Notes: generated by a model from the letters alone, not told the origin. Shown: positions 49,582 through 58,825, numbered from the stretch's first letter. The stretch: 64,000 bases of DNA from Streptomyces sp. Ag109_O5-10 (GCF_900105755.1 NZ_FNTQ01000001.1:5208001-5272000); one strand, 5' to 3'. Program-made: numbers and translations.

Positions 49582-52533
49582 CTACGCCATCGCGAGCGGC
49601 TGGAGGAGGGCACGGACCTGGTCCGCCTCCGGGGCGCCGAGCGCCTCGAACAGGTCGAGCGCCTCGCGCCAGCAGACCTGGGCCCGGCCGGGCTGCGCGA
49701 TGCCGTTCAGCGCCTGCCCGAGGACCACCAGCACGTTGGCCCGCCGCCAGTCACCGCCGATGCCGCGCAGCACGGTCAGCGCGGCCTCGGCGTTGGATGC
49801 GGCCTGTCCCGGGTGCCCGGCGGCCAGATCGACCTCGGCGAGCCGGAACAGCGACATGCCCTCCCACAGGCGCTGGCGGCTGTCCCGGAACACCTCCAGG
49901 GCCTCCTGCAGCCGGGCGGTCGCCTCGGTGAGCGCACCGTGCTTGGTCAGGGCGAGGCCGAGGGCGTAGCGGCCGTTGGCGCCCTTGAGGGCGTGCCCCA
50001 TGGCGTCGTACATCTCCGTCCCCTGCCGGGCCAGCGTCACCGCGCTCTCGGTCCGCCCGGTGGCCAGGTGGATACGGGACAGATTGCACAGGGCACTCGC
50101 CTCGCCGGGGCGGTCGTCGCACGCGCGGAAGCTCTCGATCGCCTGGTTGAGGTGGACTTCGCCGTCGTCGTTGCGGCTCTGGTAGACGGCGATCACGCCG
50201 AGGATGTTGGACGACCAGCAGCTCGCCAGCGGGTCGACGGACGTGGTGGTCAGCTCGCGGGCCCGGCCGGCCTCCTCGTCGGCCAGGTCGAACCGGCCGG
50301 TGACGCTGTGCCCGTAGGCGAGGGTGATCAGGGCCCGGGCCTCGGCCCGCGGGTCCTCGACCCCGCGTGCCGCCGCGCACAGGGTGGCCGCGACACCGGC
50401 GTACTCCTTGGAGTTGGCGCCGGACTCGGCCAGGTCCACCGCGGCCCACAGCGCGTCGACGGCGCGCGCGAGGAGCCCGGATCCCGCCGACTGCCGTACG
50501 CACGCCAGCAGGGACACCGCCTCCGCGTACAGCCAGTCCTGCGCGCGGTGACGGTCCGCGAAGACCAGACCGGGGCGCTCGGGGGTGGCCAGGTGGTCCA
50601 CCAGCCGGTCGCCGGGCCGCTCCAGGGCGTAGACACCGGCGGCCGTCGCCAGGTAGAAGTCCAGCAGCCGGGAGAGCGCCGCGGCCCGTTCGCTGGGCGG
50701 CTGCTCGTCCCGTTCCGCGCACGCACGCGCGTAGAGGCGGACGAGGTCGTGGTAGCGGTAGCGGCCGGGAGCCGCGGACTCCAGGAGCGAGGTGTCGACG
50801 AGGGCCTCCAGGAGGTCCTCGGTGTCCTCCTGGGAGAGGTCCAGCATCGCGGCGGCCGCGGCCAGCGAGATGTCGGGGCCGTCGGCCAGGCCGAGGAGGC
50901 GGAAGGCCCGCGCCTGGGCCGGGTCCAAGGCGCCGTAGCCCAGTTCGAAGGTCGCCTTCACCGCCAGGTCGCCGGCCTGGAGCTCGTCCAGGCGGCGGCG
51001 TTCGTCGGCGAGCTTGGCCGCGAGCACGGAGACCGTCCAGGTGCGGCGGCCGGCCAGCCGGGAGGCCGCGATGCGGATCGCCAGCGGGAGGAAGCCGCAG
51101 GCCGCGACCACGTCCAGGGCGGCCTCGCGCTCGGCGGCCACCCGCTCCGCGCCGACGATCTTCGTGAACAGCTGCAACGCCTCGTCCGGGGACATCACGT
51201 CCAGGTCCACCAGGTGGGCGCCCGCCAGGTCGACCATCCGGACCCTGGACGTCACCAGCGCCGCGCAGCCCTCCGTGCCCGGCAGCAGTGGCCGTACCTG
51301 CGCCGCGTCCCGTGCGTTGTCCAGCAGGACCAGCACCCGGCGCCCGTCCAGCACGGACCGGTACAGCGCCGCCCGCTCCTCCAGCGAGTCCGGGATCGCG
51401 GAGTCGGCCGTGCCCAGGGCGCGCAGGAAGGCGCCGAGCACCGTCTCCGGTTCCGCGGCCCGGGTGCCCGCGCCCTGCAGATCGACGTACAGCTGCCCGT
51501 CGGGGAAGGCGGACCGGGCCCGGTGGGCCACATGGACGGCGAGAGTCGTCTTGCCGACGCCTCCGATGCCCGCCAGCGCCGATACGGCCATCACCCGGCC
51601 GTCCGCCGACGCCAGCACCTCGCTCAGCTCGGTGACGAAGGCGGACCTCCCGGTGAAGTCTGGCACGGTCGCGGGGAGTTGGGCGGGCCGGACGAGGGCG
51701 GACGGGGTTTTCGGCGCGGGGGAGGAGGGCTCGGCCAGGGCCGGGTCGGCCTGGAGGATGCGCTGTTGCAGGTCGCGCAGGCCGGAACGCGGGTCGACGC
51801 CGAGTTCCTCGGCGAGCAGCCTGCGGGTGTCGGCGTACACCGCGAGGGCCTCCGCCTGACGGCCGCTGCGGTACAGGGCGAGCATGAGGAGTTCGCGCAG
51901 GCGCTCGCGCAGGGGGTGGGCCGCGGTGAGGGCGGTCAGCTCCGAGACCGCCTCCGCGTGGCAGCCCTGTTCCAGGTCCATGTCCAGGCGGGATTCCAGC
52001 AGTTGGAGCTGCCACTCCTCCAGCCGGGTGCGCTGGGCGTCGGCGTACGGGCCCGGCACCCCGGCCAGCGGTTCGCCGTCCCACAGGGCGAGCGCCCGGT
52101 TCAGTGTCTCCCGGGCCTGCCCCAGGTCCCCGGCGCCGCGCGCCTTCTCGGCAGCCGCCGCCAGGTCCTGCGCCGTCGCCACGTCCAGGGCGCCCTCGCC
52201 CAGCCCGCGCACCGCGTAGCCGCCGGACTCGCTGACCAGGACCCCGGGGTCCAGGATCTTGCGCAGCCGGGAGGCGTAAGTGCGCACCGCCGCCAGCGCC
52301 TGCGACGGCGGCTCGGGGCCCCACAGCGCGTCGATCAGCTCCGCCGCGGTAGCCGTCCGGCCCTCGCGCAGCAACAGGGCGGCGAGCAGGGCGCGCTGCT
52401 GCGGGGAGCCGGTGCTGAGCGGCTCCCCGGCACGCCAGGCGCGCACCGGACCGAGCACGCTGAAGCGCAACGCCGCAGCCTCCGCCGAGGAGGAGGCGCG
52501 CCGCTGCTCCGGCACCCGCGGTCCACCGTCCAT
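49582..52533 (-). CDS. afsR: SARP-family regulator AfsR
   Basis: A 983-aa regulator, close to the 993 aa of S. coelicolor AfsR. Domains in order: OmpR-like winged helix (about 20-105; LRFSVLGPVRAW, TYASRLRKIL), bacterial transcriptional activation domain (about 110-255), NB-ARC ATPase with Walker A GIGGVGKTT near 330, and C-terminal tetratricopeptide repeats. AfsK phosphorylates AfsR, raising DNA binding and activating afsS. The ATG at 52533 (MDGGPRVPEQ) with GGGGG seven bases upstream is taken; a longer form starts at 52551. Its afsS neighbour and SARP boxes support the name. Confidence 0.9.
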   Translation of the reverse strand: MDGGPRVPEQRRASSSAEAAALRFSVLGPVRAWRAGEPLSTGSPQQRALLAALLLREGRTATAAELIDALWGPEPPSQALAAVRTYASRLRKILDPGVLVSESGGYAVRGLGEGALDVATAQDLAAAAEKARGAGDLGQARETLNRALALWDGEPLAGVPGPYADAQRTRLEEWQLQLLESRLDMDLEQGCHAEAVSELTALTAAHPLRERLRELLMLALYRSGRQAEALAVYADTRRLLAEELGVDPRSGLRDLQQRILQADPALAEPSSPAPKTPSALVRPAQLPATVPDFTGRSAFVTELSEVLASADGRVMAVSALAGIGGVGKTTLAVHVAHRARSAFPDGQLYVDLQGAGTRAAEPETVLGAFLRALGTADSAIPDSLEERAALYRSVLDGRRVLVLLDNARDAAQVRPLLPGTEGCAALVTSRVRMVDLAGAHLVDLDVMSPDEALQLFTKIVGAERVAAEREAALDVVAACGFLPLAIRIAASRLAGRRTWTVSVLAAKLADERRRLDELQAGDLAVKATFELGYGALDPAQARAFRLLGLADGPDISLAAAAAMLDLSQEDTEDLLEALVDTSLLESAAPGRYRYHDLVRLYARACAERDEQPPSERAAALSRLLDFYLATAAGVYALERPGDRLVDHLATPERPGLVFADRHRAQDWLYAEAVSLLACVRQSAGSGLLARAVDALWAAVDLAESGANSKEYAGVAATLCAAARGVEDPRAEARALITLAYGHSVTGRFDLADEEAGRARELTTTSVDPLASCWSSNILGVIAVYQSRNDDGEVHLNQAIESFRACDDRPGEASALCNLSRIHLATGRTESAVTLARQGTEMYDAMGHALKGANGRYALGLALTKHGALTEATARLQEALEVFRDSRQRLWEGMSLFRLAEVDLAAGHPGQAASNAEAALTVLRGIGGDWRRANVLVVLGQALNGIAQPGRAQVCWREALDLFEALGAPEADQVRALLQPLAMA

Positions 52534-52761
52534 GCCCGTCCCCCTAGACATCCCGCTTCACCCCGTCAGTCTGCCTTGTCCGGGCGGGTCGCGTCAGCCG
52601 GGGGAGACGCCGATCACAGGGCGGCGCGCGGTGGTCCACACAGTCTTCACACGGAGACGGCCGCCGTCAGCAGGCCCGACTCCTGACGGAACGATTCAGC
52701 GGGCGACCGGTGTCTTCCGCGCCGGGTTCGGCGAACGCGTACACGGGGTGCCCCGGAGTCG

Positions 52762-52778
52762 CCTGACGAACCGTCATC
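52762..52778. promoter_or_regulatory. Palindromic TetR-type operator, copy 10
   Basis: CCTGACGAACCGTCATC, weaker at the ends, 23 bp centre to centre from copy 11, in the gap between divergent afsR and the amidohydrolase. Confidence 0.65.
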
Positions 52779-52784
52779 CCACTA

Positions 52785-52801
52785 GCTGACGGTTCGTCAG
52801 A
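52785..52801. promoter_or_regulatory. Palindromic TetR-type operator, copy 11
   Basis: GCTGACGGTTCGTCAGA, 20 bases before the ATG at 52822. Confidence 0.75.
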
Positions 52802-52821
52802 TCGACGCTACCGTGAGCCCC

Positions 52822-54057
52822 ATGGACACCCAGGACGGCACCTTCCCGCTGATCATCTCCGTCGACGACCACACCGTGGAGCCGCCGGACGTCTGGCAGT
52901 CCCGCCTCCCGAAGAAGTACCTGGACACCGGGCCGCGCATCGTCCGGGCCCCGCTGAAGGAAATGACCTTCCTCGGCGGCCGGTTCAAGCCCGTCATGGG
53001 CAAGCCGGGTGAGGACGGCCCCGTCGGCGACTGGTGGATCTACGAGGACCTGCACCGTCCCCTCACCCGCCTCGACACCGCCGTCGGCTACTCCCGTGAC
53101 GAGATCAAGCTCGAAGTGATCACGTACGAGCAGATGCGGGCCGGGTCGTACGACGTGCCGCAGCGGCTCGCCGACATGGACGTCAACCACGTCCAGTCCG
53201 CGCTCTGCTTCCCGACCTTCCCCCGTTTCTGCGGGCAGACCTTCACCGAGGCCAAGGACCGGGAGCTGGCCCTGCTCTGCGTCCAGGCCTACAACGACTG
53301 GATGGTGGAGGAGTGGTGCGGCCCGCTGGCCCGGGGCCGCCAGATACCCCTCGCCCTGATCCCGCTGTGGGACGCCGGGCTGGCCGCCGCCGAGGTCCGC
53401 CGCAACGCGGCCCGCGGAGTCCGCGCCGTCGCCTTCTCCGAGATACCCCCGCACCTCGGGCTGCCCTCCGTCCACACCGACGACTGGGACCCCTTCCTCG
53501 CCGCCTGCGACGAGACCGGCACGGTCGTCGCCATGCACATCGGCTCCAGCAGCAGGATGCCCTCCACCTCGGCCGACGCGCCGCCCGCCGTCGGCTCCAC
53601 CATCACCTTCGCCAACTGCTGCTTCTCGATGGTCGACTGGCTGATGAGCGGCAAGTTCGAGCGCTTCCCGAACCTGAAGGTGATGTACGCGGAGGGCCAG
53701 ATCGGCTGGATCCCCTACATCCTGGAGCGCGCCGACGTCGTCTGGGAGGAGAACCGCGCCTGGGGCGGCGTCGCCGACAAGGTCACCCGCCCGCCCTCCG
53801 AGCTCTTCGCCGGGCACGTCTACGGCTGCTTCTTCGACGACGCCTTCGGGCTGAAGAACCTGGACGCGATCGGCGTCGGCAACGTCCTCTACGAGACCGA
53901 CTACCCCCACTCCGACTCCACCTGGCCGAAGTCGAGGGAGGTCGGCGAGGCCCAGATGGGGCACCTGGCCCCGGACGTGGTGGAGCGGATCGTCCGCGGG
54001 AACGCGATCGAACTGCTGGGGCTGACGGCGGACGGACTGTGGGGCGGTCCGCGGTGA
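52822..54057 (+). CDS. Amidohydrolase-family metal-dependent hydrolase (COG2159 type)
   Basis: A 411-aa TIM-barrel hydrolase of the aminocarboxymuconate-semialdehyde-decarboxylase-like group. It shows an N-terminal VDDHTVEP (in place of the usual DxHxH), MHIGSSS with a metal histidine, YAEGQIGWIPYILERAD, and YETDYPHSDSTWP with the catalytic Asp. Family members decarboxylate or hydrolyse ring-cleavage products; relatives cluster with acyl-CoA and LLM genes in mycobacteria. ATG 52822 and GTG 52813 are both possible, without ribosome site. Two operators precede it. It overlaps the LLM gene by four bases. Confidence 0.85.
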   Translation: MDTQDGTFPLIISVDDHTVEPPDVWQSRLPKKYLDTGPRIVRAPLKEMTFLGGRFKPVMGKPGEDGPVGDWWIYEDLHRPLTRLDTAVGYSRDEIKLEVITYEQMRAGSYDVPQRLADMDVNHVQSALCFPTFPRFCGQTFTEAKDRELALLCVQAYNDWMVEEWCGPLARGRQIPLALIPLWDAGLAAAEVRRNAARGVRAVAFSEIPPHLGLPSVHTDDWDPFLAACDETGTVVAMHIGSSSRMPSTSADAPPAVGSTITFANCCFSMVDWLMSGKFERFPNLKVMYAEGQIGWIPYILERADVVWEENRAWGGVADKVTRPPSELFAGHVYGCFFDDAFGLKNLDAIGVGNVLYETDYPHSDSTWPKSREVGEAQMGHLAPDVVERIVRGNAIELLGLTADGLWGGPR

Positions 54058-54977
54058 GCTTCGACCACGGCATCCAGCTGCCGGTCCAGTCCCAGTCGAC
54101 CATCTACGCGGAGCCCTGGGAGGCCGGGGCGGGCGCCGCCGACCTGGTCGAGATCGCGCGGGCCGTCGACCGGGCCGGCTTCGCCTACCTCGCCGTCTGC
54201 GACCACGTGGCGATCCCGCACCGGCTGGCCGGGGCCATGAGCACGGTCTGGTACGACCCGGTGGCCACCCTCGCCCACCTGGCCGCCGTGACCGAACGGG
54301 TACGGCTGCTCAGCCATGTCGCCGTCGTCGGGCTGCGGCACCCGCTCCTGTCCGCCAAGCAGTACGCGACCCTCGACCACCTCTCCGGCGGCCGCCTGAT
54401 CCTCGGCGTCGGCGCCGGGCACGTGCGGGAGGAGTTCGAGGTGCTGGGGGTGGACTTCGGGCAGCGCGGGGCGGTGCTGGACGAGGCGGTCGACGCGCTG
54501 CGCGCCGCGCTCGGGCCGGACGAGTTCCCCTCCCACCACGGCAAGTTCTACGACTTCGAGGGGCTCGGGCAGCGGCCCAGGCCCGCCCAGGAGCGGGTGC
54601 CGGTCTGGGTCGGCGGGTCGTCGCCGGCCGCCGTGCGGCGGGCCGCGCTCAAGGGCGACGGCTGGCTGCCGCAGGGCGACCCGCGGGACCGGCTCCCGGC
54701 GCAGATCGCCCGGCTGCGGCGGCTGCGCGACGAGGCCGGCATCGAGGAGCCGATCACCGTCGGCGCGATCACCGAACCGCTGTACGTCGGCACACCGGAC
54801 TGGGCGGTGGGCCGCCGCACGCTCAGTGGTGCCCCCGAGGCCCTCGCCGAGTCGCTGCGGGCGTACGGCGCGCTGGGCGTGCACCAGATCCAGGTGCGGT
54901 TCCGCAGCCGGAGCCGGGCCGAACTCATCGACCAGATAGAGGCGTTCGGGGCGGACGTCGCGCCCCTTCTGACCTGA
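54054..54977 (+). CDS. Luciferase-like (LLM) F420/FMN-dependent oxidoreductase, TIGR03619-like
   Basis: A 307-aa LLM-class protein. Typical segments: VDRAGFAYLAVCDHVAIP, YDPVATLAHLAAVTERVRLL, HPLLSAKQYATLDHLSGGRLILGVGAG and PVWVGGSSPAAVRRAA. It probably uses F420H2 or FMNH2; the reaction is unknown. GTG start overlaps the amidohydrolase stop (GTGA). The SDR follows nine bases on, so the three form one operon driven from the twin operators at 52.8 kb. Confidence 0.87.
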   Translation: MSFDHGIQLPVQSQSTIYAEPWEAGAGAADLVEIARAVDRAGFAYLAVCDHVAIPHRLAGAMSTVWYDPVATLAHLAAVTERVRLLSHVAVVGLRHPLLSAKQYATLDHLSGGRLILGVGAGHVREEFEVLGVDFGQRGAVLDEAVDALRAALGPDEFPSHHGKFYDFEGLGQRPRPAQERVPVWVGGSSPAAVRRAALKGDGWLPQGDPRDRLPAQIARLRRLRDEAGIEEPITVGAITEPLYVGTPDWAVGRRTLSGAPEALAESLRAYGALGVHQIQVRFRSRSRAELIDQIEAFGADVAPLLT

Positions 54978-54986
54978 GGGAGTGGC

Positions 54987-55757
54987 ATGGGCAAGCTGGA
55001 CGGGCGGGTCGTCATCGTCACCGGGGCGGCGCGCGGGCAGGGCGAGCAGGAGGCGCGGCTCTTCGTCGCGGAGGGCGCGAGCGTGGTCGTGGCGGATGTG
55101 CTGGACGACCTGGGCGAGGCCCTCGCCAAGGAGATCGGGGCGGCCTACGTCCACCTGGACGTGGGGGTGGAGGAGGAGTGGCAGGCCGCCGTCGCCGCCG
55201 CCAAGCGGACGTACGGCCGCCTCGACGGGCTGGTGAACAACGCCGGCATCCTGCGCTTCAACGCGCTCGTGGACACGCCCCTCGACGAGTTCATGCAGGT
55301 CGTGCAGGTCAACCAGGTCGGCTGCTTCCTGGGCATGAAGACGGTCGCGCCCGAACTGGACGACGGCGGGACCATCGTCAACACGGCCTCCTACACGGCG
55401 CTGACGGGGATGGCGGCGGTCGGCACCTACGCGGCCACCAAGCACGCCGTGCTCGGCCTCACCCGGGTCGCCGCGCTGGAACTCGCCGGCCGGCGCATCC
55501 GCGTCAACGCGATCTGCCCCGGCGCCATCGACACCGCGATGTCCAACCCGGCGCGGCTCGACCCCACCGCCGACCCGGCGGAGATGAGCCGCGCGCTGGA
55601 CGAGCTGTACCGCAAGCTCGTGCCGCTGGGGCGGATCGGGCGGGCGGACGAGGTGGCCAGGCTGGCGCTCTTCCTGACCTCGGACGACTCGTCGTACATC
55701 ACCGGCCAGCCGTTCGTGATCGACGGCGGATGGCTGGCCGGGGTCAGTGTCATCTGA
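54987..55757 (+). CDS. Short-chain dehydrogenase (hydroxysteroid-dehydrogenase-like)
   Basis: A 256-aa classical SDR. Motifs are TGAARGQG for the cofactor, NNAGI near 85, a catalytic Ser in NTASYTAL, YAATKHA with the Tyr-Lys pair, and ICPGAIDT. The GQGE variant and length are like 3-alpha/20-beta-hydroxysteroid dehydrogenases, though the substrate is not established. The ATG follows GGGAG. The stop codon is inside the next operator (copy 12). Confidence 0.88.
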   Translation: MGKLDGRVVIVTGAARGQGEQEARLFVAEGASVVVADVLDDLGEALAKEIGAAYVHLDVGVEEEWQAAVAAAKRTYGRLDGLVNNAGILRFNALVDTPLDEFMQVVQVNQVGCFLGMKTVAPELDDGGTIVNTASYTALTGMAAVGTYAATKHAVLGLTRVAALELAGRRIRVNAICPGAIDTAMSNPARLDPTADPAEMSRALDELYRKLVPLGRIGRADEVARLALFLTSDDSSYITGQPFVIDGGWLAGVSVI

Positions 55758-55769
55758 CGGATCGTCAGC
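55753..55769. promoter_or_regulatory. Palindromic TetR-type operator, copy 12
   Basis: TCTGACGGATCGTCAGC, overlapping the SDR stop codon and about 86 bases upstream of the next gene. Confidence 0.72.
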
Positions 55770-55815
55770 TATTGACGATGGCGACGGCCGGTGCGACAGT
55801 CGGCCAACGACAGGA

Positions 55816-55832
55816 TCTGACAGAGCGTCAGA
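55816..55832. promoter_or_regulatory. Palindromic TetR-type operator, copy 13
   Basis: TCTGACAGAGCGTCAGA, 22 bases before the start of the second LLM gene. Confidence 0.75.
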
Positions 55833-55854
55833 AAATATGGGACGGTGAACCGCC

Positions 55855-56973
55855 TTGGAATTCGGGCTCTTTGTACAGGGATACGTGGGCAAGCGGGCCG
55901 AGACCGACCCGCTGGCCGAGCACAAGGCACTGATGGAGGAGACCGAGTACGTCATCCAGGCGGACCAGTCCGGCTTCAAGTACGCCTGGGCGTCCGAGCA
56001 CCACTTCCTCGACGAGTACTCGCACCTGTCCGCCAACGACGTGTACCTGGGCTACCTGGCGCACGCGACGGAACGGATTCATCTGGGCTCGGGCATCTTC
56101 AACCCGCTGGCCCAGGTCAACCACCCCGTCAAGGTGGCCGAGAAGGTTGCCATGCTCGACCATCTCAGCGGCAACCGCTTCGAGTTCGGCAGCGGGCGCG
56201 GCGCCGGCTCCCACGAGATCCTCGGGTTCATCCCCGGTGTGACCGACATGAACTACACCAAGGAGATCTGGGAGGAGACCATCGCCGAGTTCCCCAAGAT
56301 GTGGCTCCAGGACGAGTACGTCGGCTTCCAGGGCAAGCACTGGCAGCTGCCGCCGCGCAAGGTGGTGCCGAAGCCGTACGGCAAGTCGCACCCCGCGATG
56401 TGGTACGCCGCCGGGTCGCCGCCGTCGTACGCCATGGCCGCGAAGAAGGGGCTCGGGGTGCTCGGGTTCAGCATCCAGAAGGTCTCCGACATGGAGTGGG
56501 TGCTGGAGCAGTACAAGACGGCGATCGTGAACGCCGAGCCGGTCGGGGACTTCGTCAACGACAACGTGATGGTGACGACGACGGCGATCTGTGCGCCCAC
56601 ACACGACGAGGCGATCCGCATCGCGGCGTCCGGCGGGCTGCACTACCTGCCGTCCCTGGTGTTCCGGTACCACGACACCTTCCCGCGGCCCGAGGGCTTC
56701 CCGGTGTGGCCGGAGACGCTGCCGGAGTACACGCCGGAGTTCGTGGAGCTGCTCGTCGAGGAGGAGCTGCTGATCTGCGGTGACCCCGACGAGGTGCTGC
56801 GGCAGTGCAAGCGGTGGGAGCAGGCCGGGGCTGACCAGCTGAGCTTCGGGCTGCCGGTGGGGGTGCCGAAGGAGGAGACGCTGCAGACGATCCGGTTGAT
56901 CGGGGAGCACGTGATTCCGAAGATCGACACGGATCCGGTGCACCGGACGACGCGGTTCCGTCAGGGGGCTTGA
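55855..56973 (+). CDS. LLM-class flavin-dependent oxidoreductase (bacterial luciferase-like)
   Basis: A 372-aa luciferase-like protein. It has EHHFLDEYSHLSANDVYLG, LGSGIFNPLAQVNHPVKVAE, VAMLDHLSGNRFEFGSGRG and a long C-terminal part with YHDTFPRPEGFPVWPE. These match alkanal-monooxygenase-like FMN enzymes of actinobacteria. The start is TTG at 55855 with only a weak upstream purine run. It has its own operator pair and is monocistronic or leads the amidohydrolase gene 120 bases on. A reduced-flavin source such as the reductase at 16210 would be needed. Confidence 0.87.
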   Translation: MEFGLFVQGYVGKRAETDPLAEHKALMEETEYVIQADQSGFKYAWASEHHFLDEYSHLSANDVYLGYLAHATERIHLGSGIFNPLAQVNHPVKVAEKVAMLDHLSGNRFEFGSGRGAGSHEILGFIPGVTDMNYTKEIWEETIAEFPKMWLQDEYVGFQGKHWQLPPRKVVPKPYGKSHPAMWYAAGSPPSYAMAAKKGLGVLGFSIQKVSDMEWVLEQYKTAIVNAEPVGDFVNDNVMVTTTAICAPTHDEAIRIAASGGLHYLPSLVFRYHDTFPRPEGFPVWPETLPEYTPEFVELLVEEELLICGDPDEVLRQCKRWEQAGADQLSFGLPVGVPKEETLQTIRLIGEHVIPKIDTDPVHRTTRFRQGA

Positions 56974-56983
56974 GGGTTCGTCG

Positions 56984-57060
56984 GCGGGTGCGGGTGCGGG
57001 TGCGGGTGCGGGTGCGGGTGTGTTGTGGCTGGTCGCGCAGTTCCCCGCGCCCCTGGGTTT
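56984..57060. repeat. (GCGGGT)6 microsatellite and one copy of the dispersed core
   Basis: Six perfect GCGGGT hexamers at 56984-57019 are followed by GGCTGGTCGCGCAGTTCCCC and GCGCCCCTGGG at about 57026-57057. They lie in the 121-bp gap between two same-strand genes. Confidence 0.85.
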
Positions 57061-57094
57061 CTCCACTGAGCCGGAGTTCGAGGAGGCAGGGTTC

Positions 57095-58825
57095 GTGCTC
57101 GATCACGTCATCAAAGGGGCGACGGTTGTCGACGGGACCGGTGCGCCCGCGTTCGTCGCCGACGTCGGTATCCGTGACGGCCGGATCGCCGTCATCGGGG
57201 CCGTCACCGAGGGATCCCGTACCAGCGAGGACGCCGCCGGGCTGGTCCTCGCCCCCGGCTTCGTCGATCCGCACACCCACTACGACGCCCAGCTCTTCTG
57301 GGACCCGTACGCGACGCCCTCGCTGAACCACGGGGTGACCACGGTCGCCGCCGGGAACTGCGGGTTCACGCTCGCGCCCCTGAATCCGGGACGCCCCGCC
57401 GACGCCGACTACACCCGCCGCATGATGTCCAAGGTCGAGGGCATGTCGCTGGTCGCCCTGGAGGAGGGGGCGCCCTGGAGCTGGAACTCCTTCGGGGAGT
57501 ACCTGGACGCCCTCGAAGGGCGGATCGCCGTCAACGCCGGTTTCATGGTGGGGCACTGTGCGCTGCGCCGGTACGTGATGGGGCCGGACGCGGTGGGCGG
57601 GCAGCCCAGTGAGGAGCAACTTGCCGAGATCGTCAGGCTGTTGCACGAGGCGATGGACGCCGGGGCGTGGGGGTTCTCCACCACCCAGTCCAGCACCCAC
57701 TCCGACGGGGACGGGCAGCCGGTCGCCTCGCGGCACGCGCTCCCCGCCGAACTGCTGGCCCTGTCCAAGGCCGTCGGGGAGCACGAGGGGACCCAGATCG
57801 AGGCGATCGTCGCCGGCTGCCTCGACCAGTTCAGCGACGCCGAGATCGAGCTCTTCGCCGAGATGAGCGCGGTGGCCGGGCGGCCCCTGAACTGGAACGT
57901 GCTGACCGTGGACGCCGCCGTGCCGGAGCGGGTGCCGCGGCAGCTCCAGGCCAGTGAACGGGCCCGGAAGGCCGGCGGCAGGGTCGTGGCGCTGACCATG
58001 CCGATCCTCACGCCCATGAACATGTCGCTCGGCACCTTCTGCGCCCTGAACCTCATCCCCGGATGGGGGCCGATCCTCGGGCTGCCGGTTCCGGAGCGGA
58101 TCGAGAAGCTGCGCGATGCGGACGTACGGGCCCAGATGCTGGCGCGCGCGAACAGCAAGGAGGCCGGGGTCTTCCGGCGGTTGGCGAACTTCGGGCGGTA
58201 CGTCATCGGGGACACGTACAGCGAGGCGAACGCCGGACTGACGGGGCGGGTGGTACGTGACATAGCACAGGAGCGCGGCCAGGACCCCTTCCACACCCTG
58301 GTCGAGATCTGCGCCGCCGACGGCCTCCGTACCGTCCTGTGGCCCATGCCCACCGACAACGACCCGGCCTCCTGGGCGCTGCGCGCCGAGACCTGGCAGC
58401 ACGAGGACGTCATGCTCGGCGGGTCGGACGCCGGGGCGCATCTGGACCGCATGTGCGGAGCCCCGTACACCACCCGCTTCATCGGCGACTGCCTGCGCGG
58501 ACGCAAGCTGCTCGGCCTGGAGCAGGCCGTGAAGATGCTGACCGACGATCCCGCCCGGCTCTTCGGGCTGCGGGAGCGCGGGCGGATCGCGGAGGGCTGG
58601 CATGCGGACCTCGTGCTCTTCGACCCGGAGCGGATCGCCGCCGGCCAGGCCACCCTGGTGCACGACCTGCCGGGAGACAGCCCACGCCTGGACTCGAAGG
58701 CGATCGGCGTGCGTGCCGTCTGGGTCAACGGCGTCGAGGCCATCCGGGACGACGTGGTGAGCGGCTCCGTACCGGGGAAGGTGCTGCGGTCCGGGCGGGA
58801 CACCAGGACGGTGAGCACCCGGTGA
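57095..58825 (+). CDS. N-acyl-D-amino-acid deacylase-like amidohydrolase
   Basis: A 576-aa amidohydrolase of the D-aminoacylase/dihydroorotase-like group. The metal HxH lies in PGFVDPHTHYDAQLFWDP, with further conserved GVTTVAAGNCG, VGHCALRR and GSDAGAHLDRMCGAPYTT, and the C-terminal small beta domain ends in VWVNGVEAI. Substrate unknown; relatives open cyclic amides or cleave N-acyl groups. GTG at 57095 follows GGAGG. Its stop overlaps the aldehyde dehydrogenase start by four bases. Confidence 0.88.
   Translation: MLDHVIKGATVVDGTGAPAFVADVGIRDGRIAVIGAVTEGSRTSEDAAGLVLAPGFVDPHTHYDAQLFWDPYATPSLNHGVTTVAAGNCGFTLAPLNPGRPADADYTRRMMSKVEGMSLVALEEGAPWSWNSFGEYLDALEGRIAVNAGFMVGHCALRRYVMGPDAVGGQPSEEQLAEIVRLLHEAMDAGAWGFSTTQSSTHSDGDGQPVASRHALPAELLALSKAVGEHEGTQIEAIVAGCLDQFSDAEIELFAEMSAVAGRPLNWNVLTVDAAVPERVPRQLQASERARKAGGRVVALTMPILTPMNMSLGTFCALNLIPGWGPILGLPVPERIEKLRDADVRAQMLARANSKEAGVFRRLANFGRYVIGDTYSEANAGLTGRVVRDIAQERGQDPFHTLVEICAADGLRTVLWPMPTDNDPASWALRAETWQHEDVMLGGSDAGAHLDRMCGAPYTTRFIGDCLRGRKLLGLEQAVKMLTDDPARLFGLRERGRIAEGWHADLVLFDPERIAAGQATLVHDLPGDSPRLDSKAIGVRAVWVNGVEAIRDDVVSGSVPGKVLRSGRDTRTVSTR

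Noticed and set aside
49751..52324. Long second minus-strand frame over afsR
   Set aside because: Frame-shifted shadow of afsR; low complexity, no domains.
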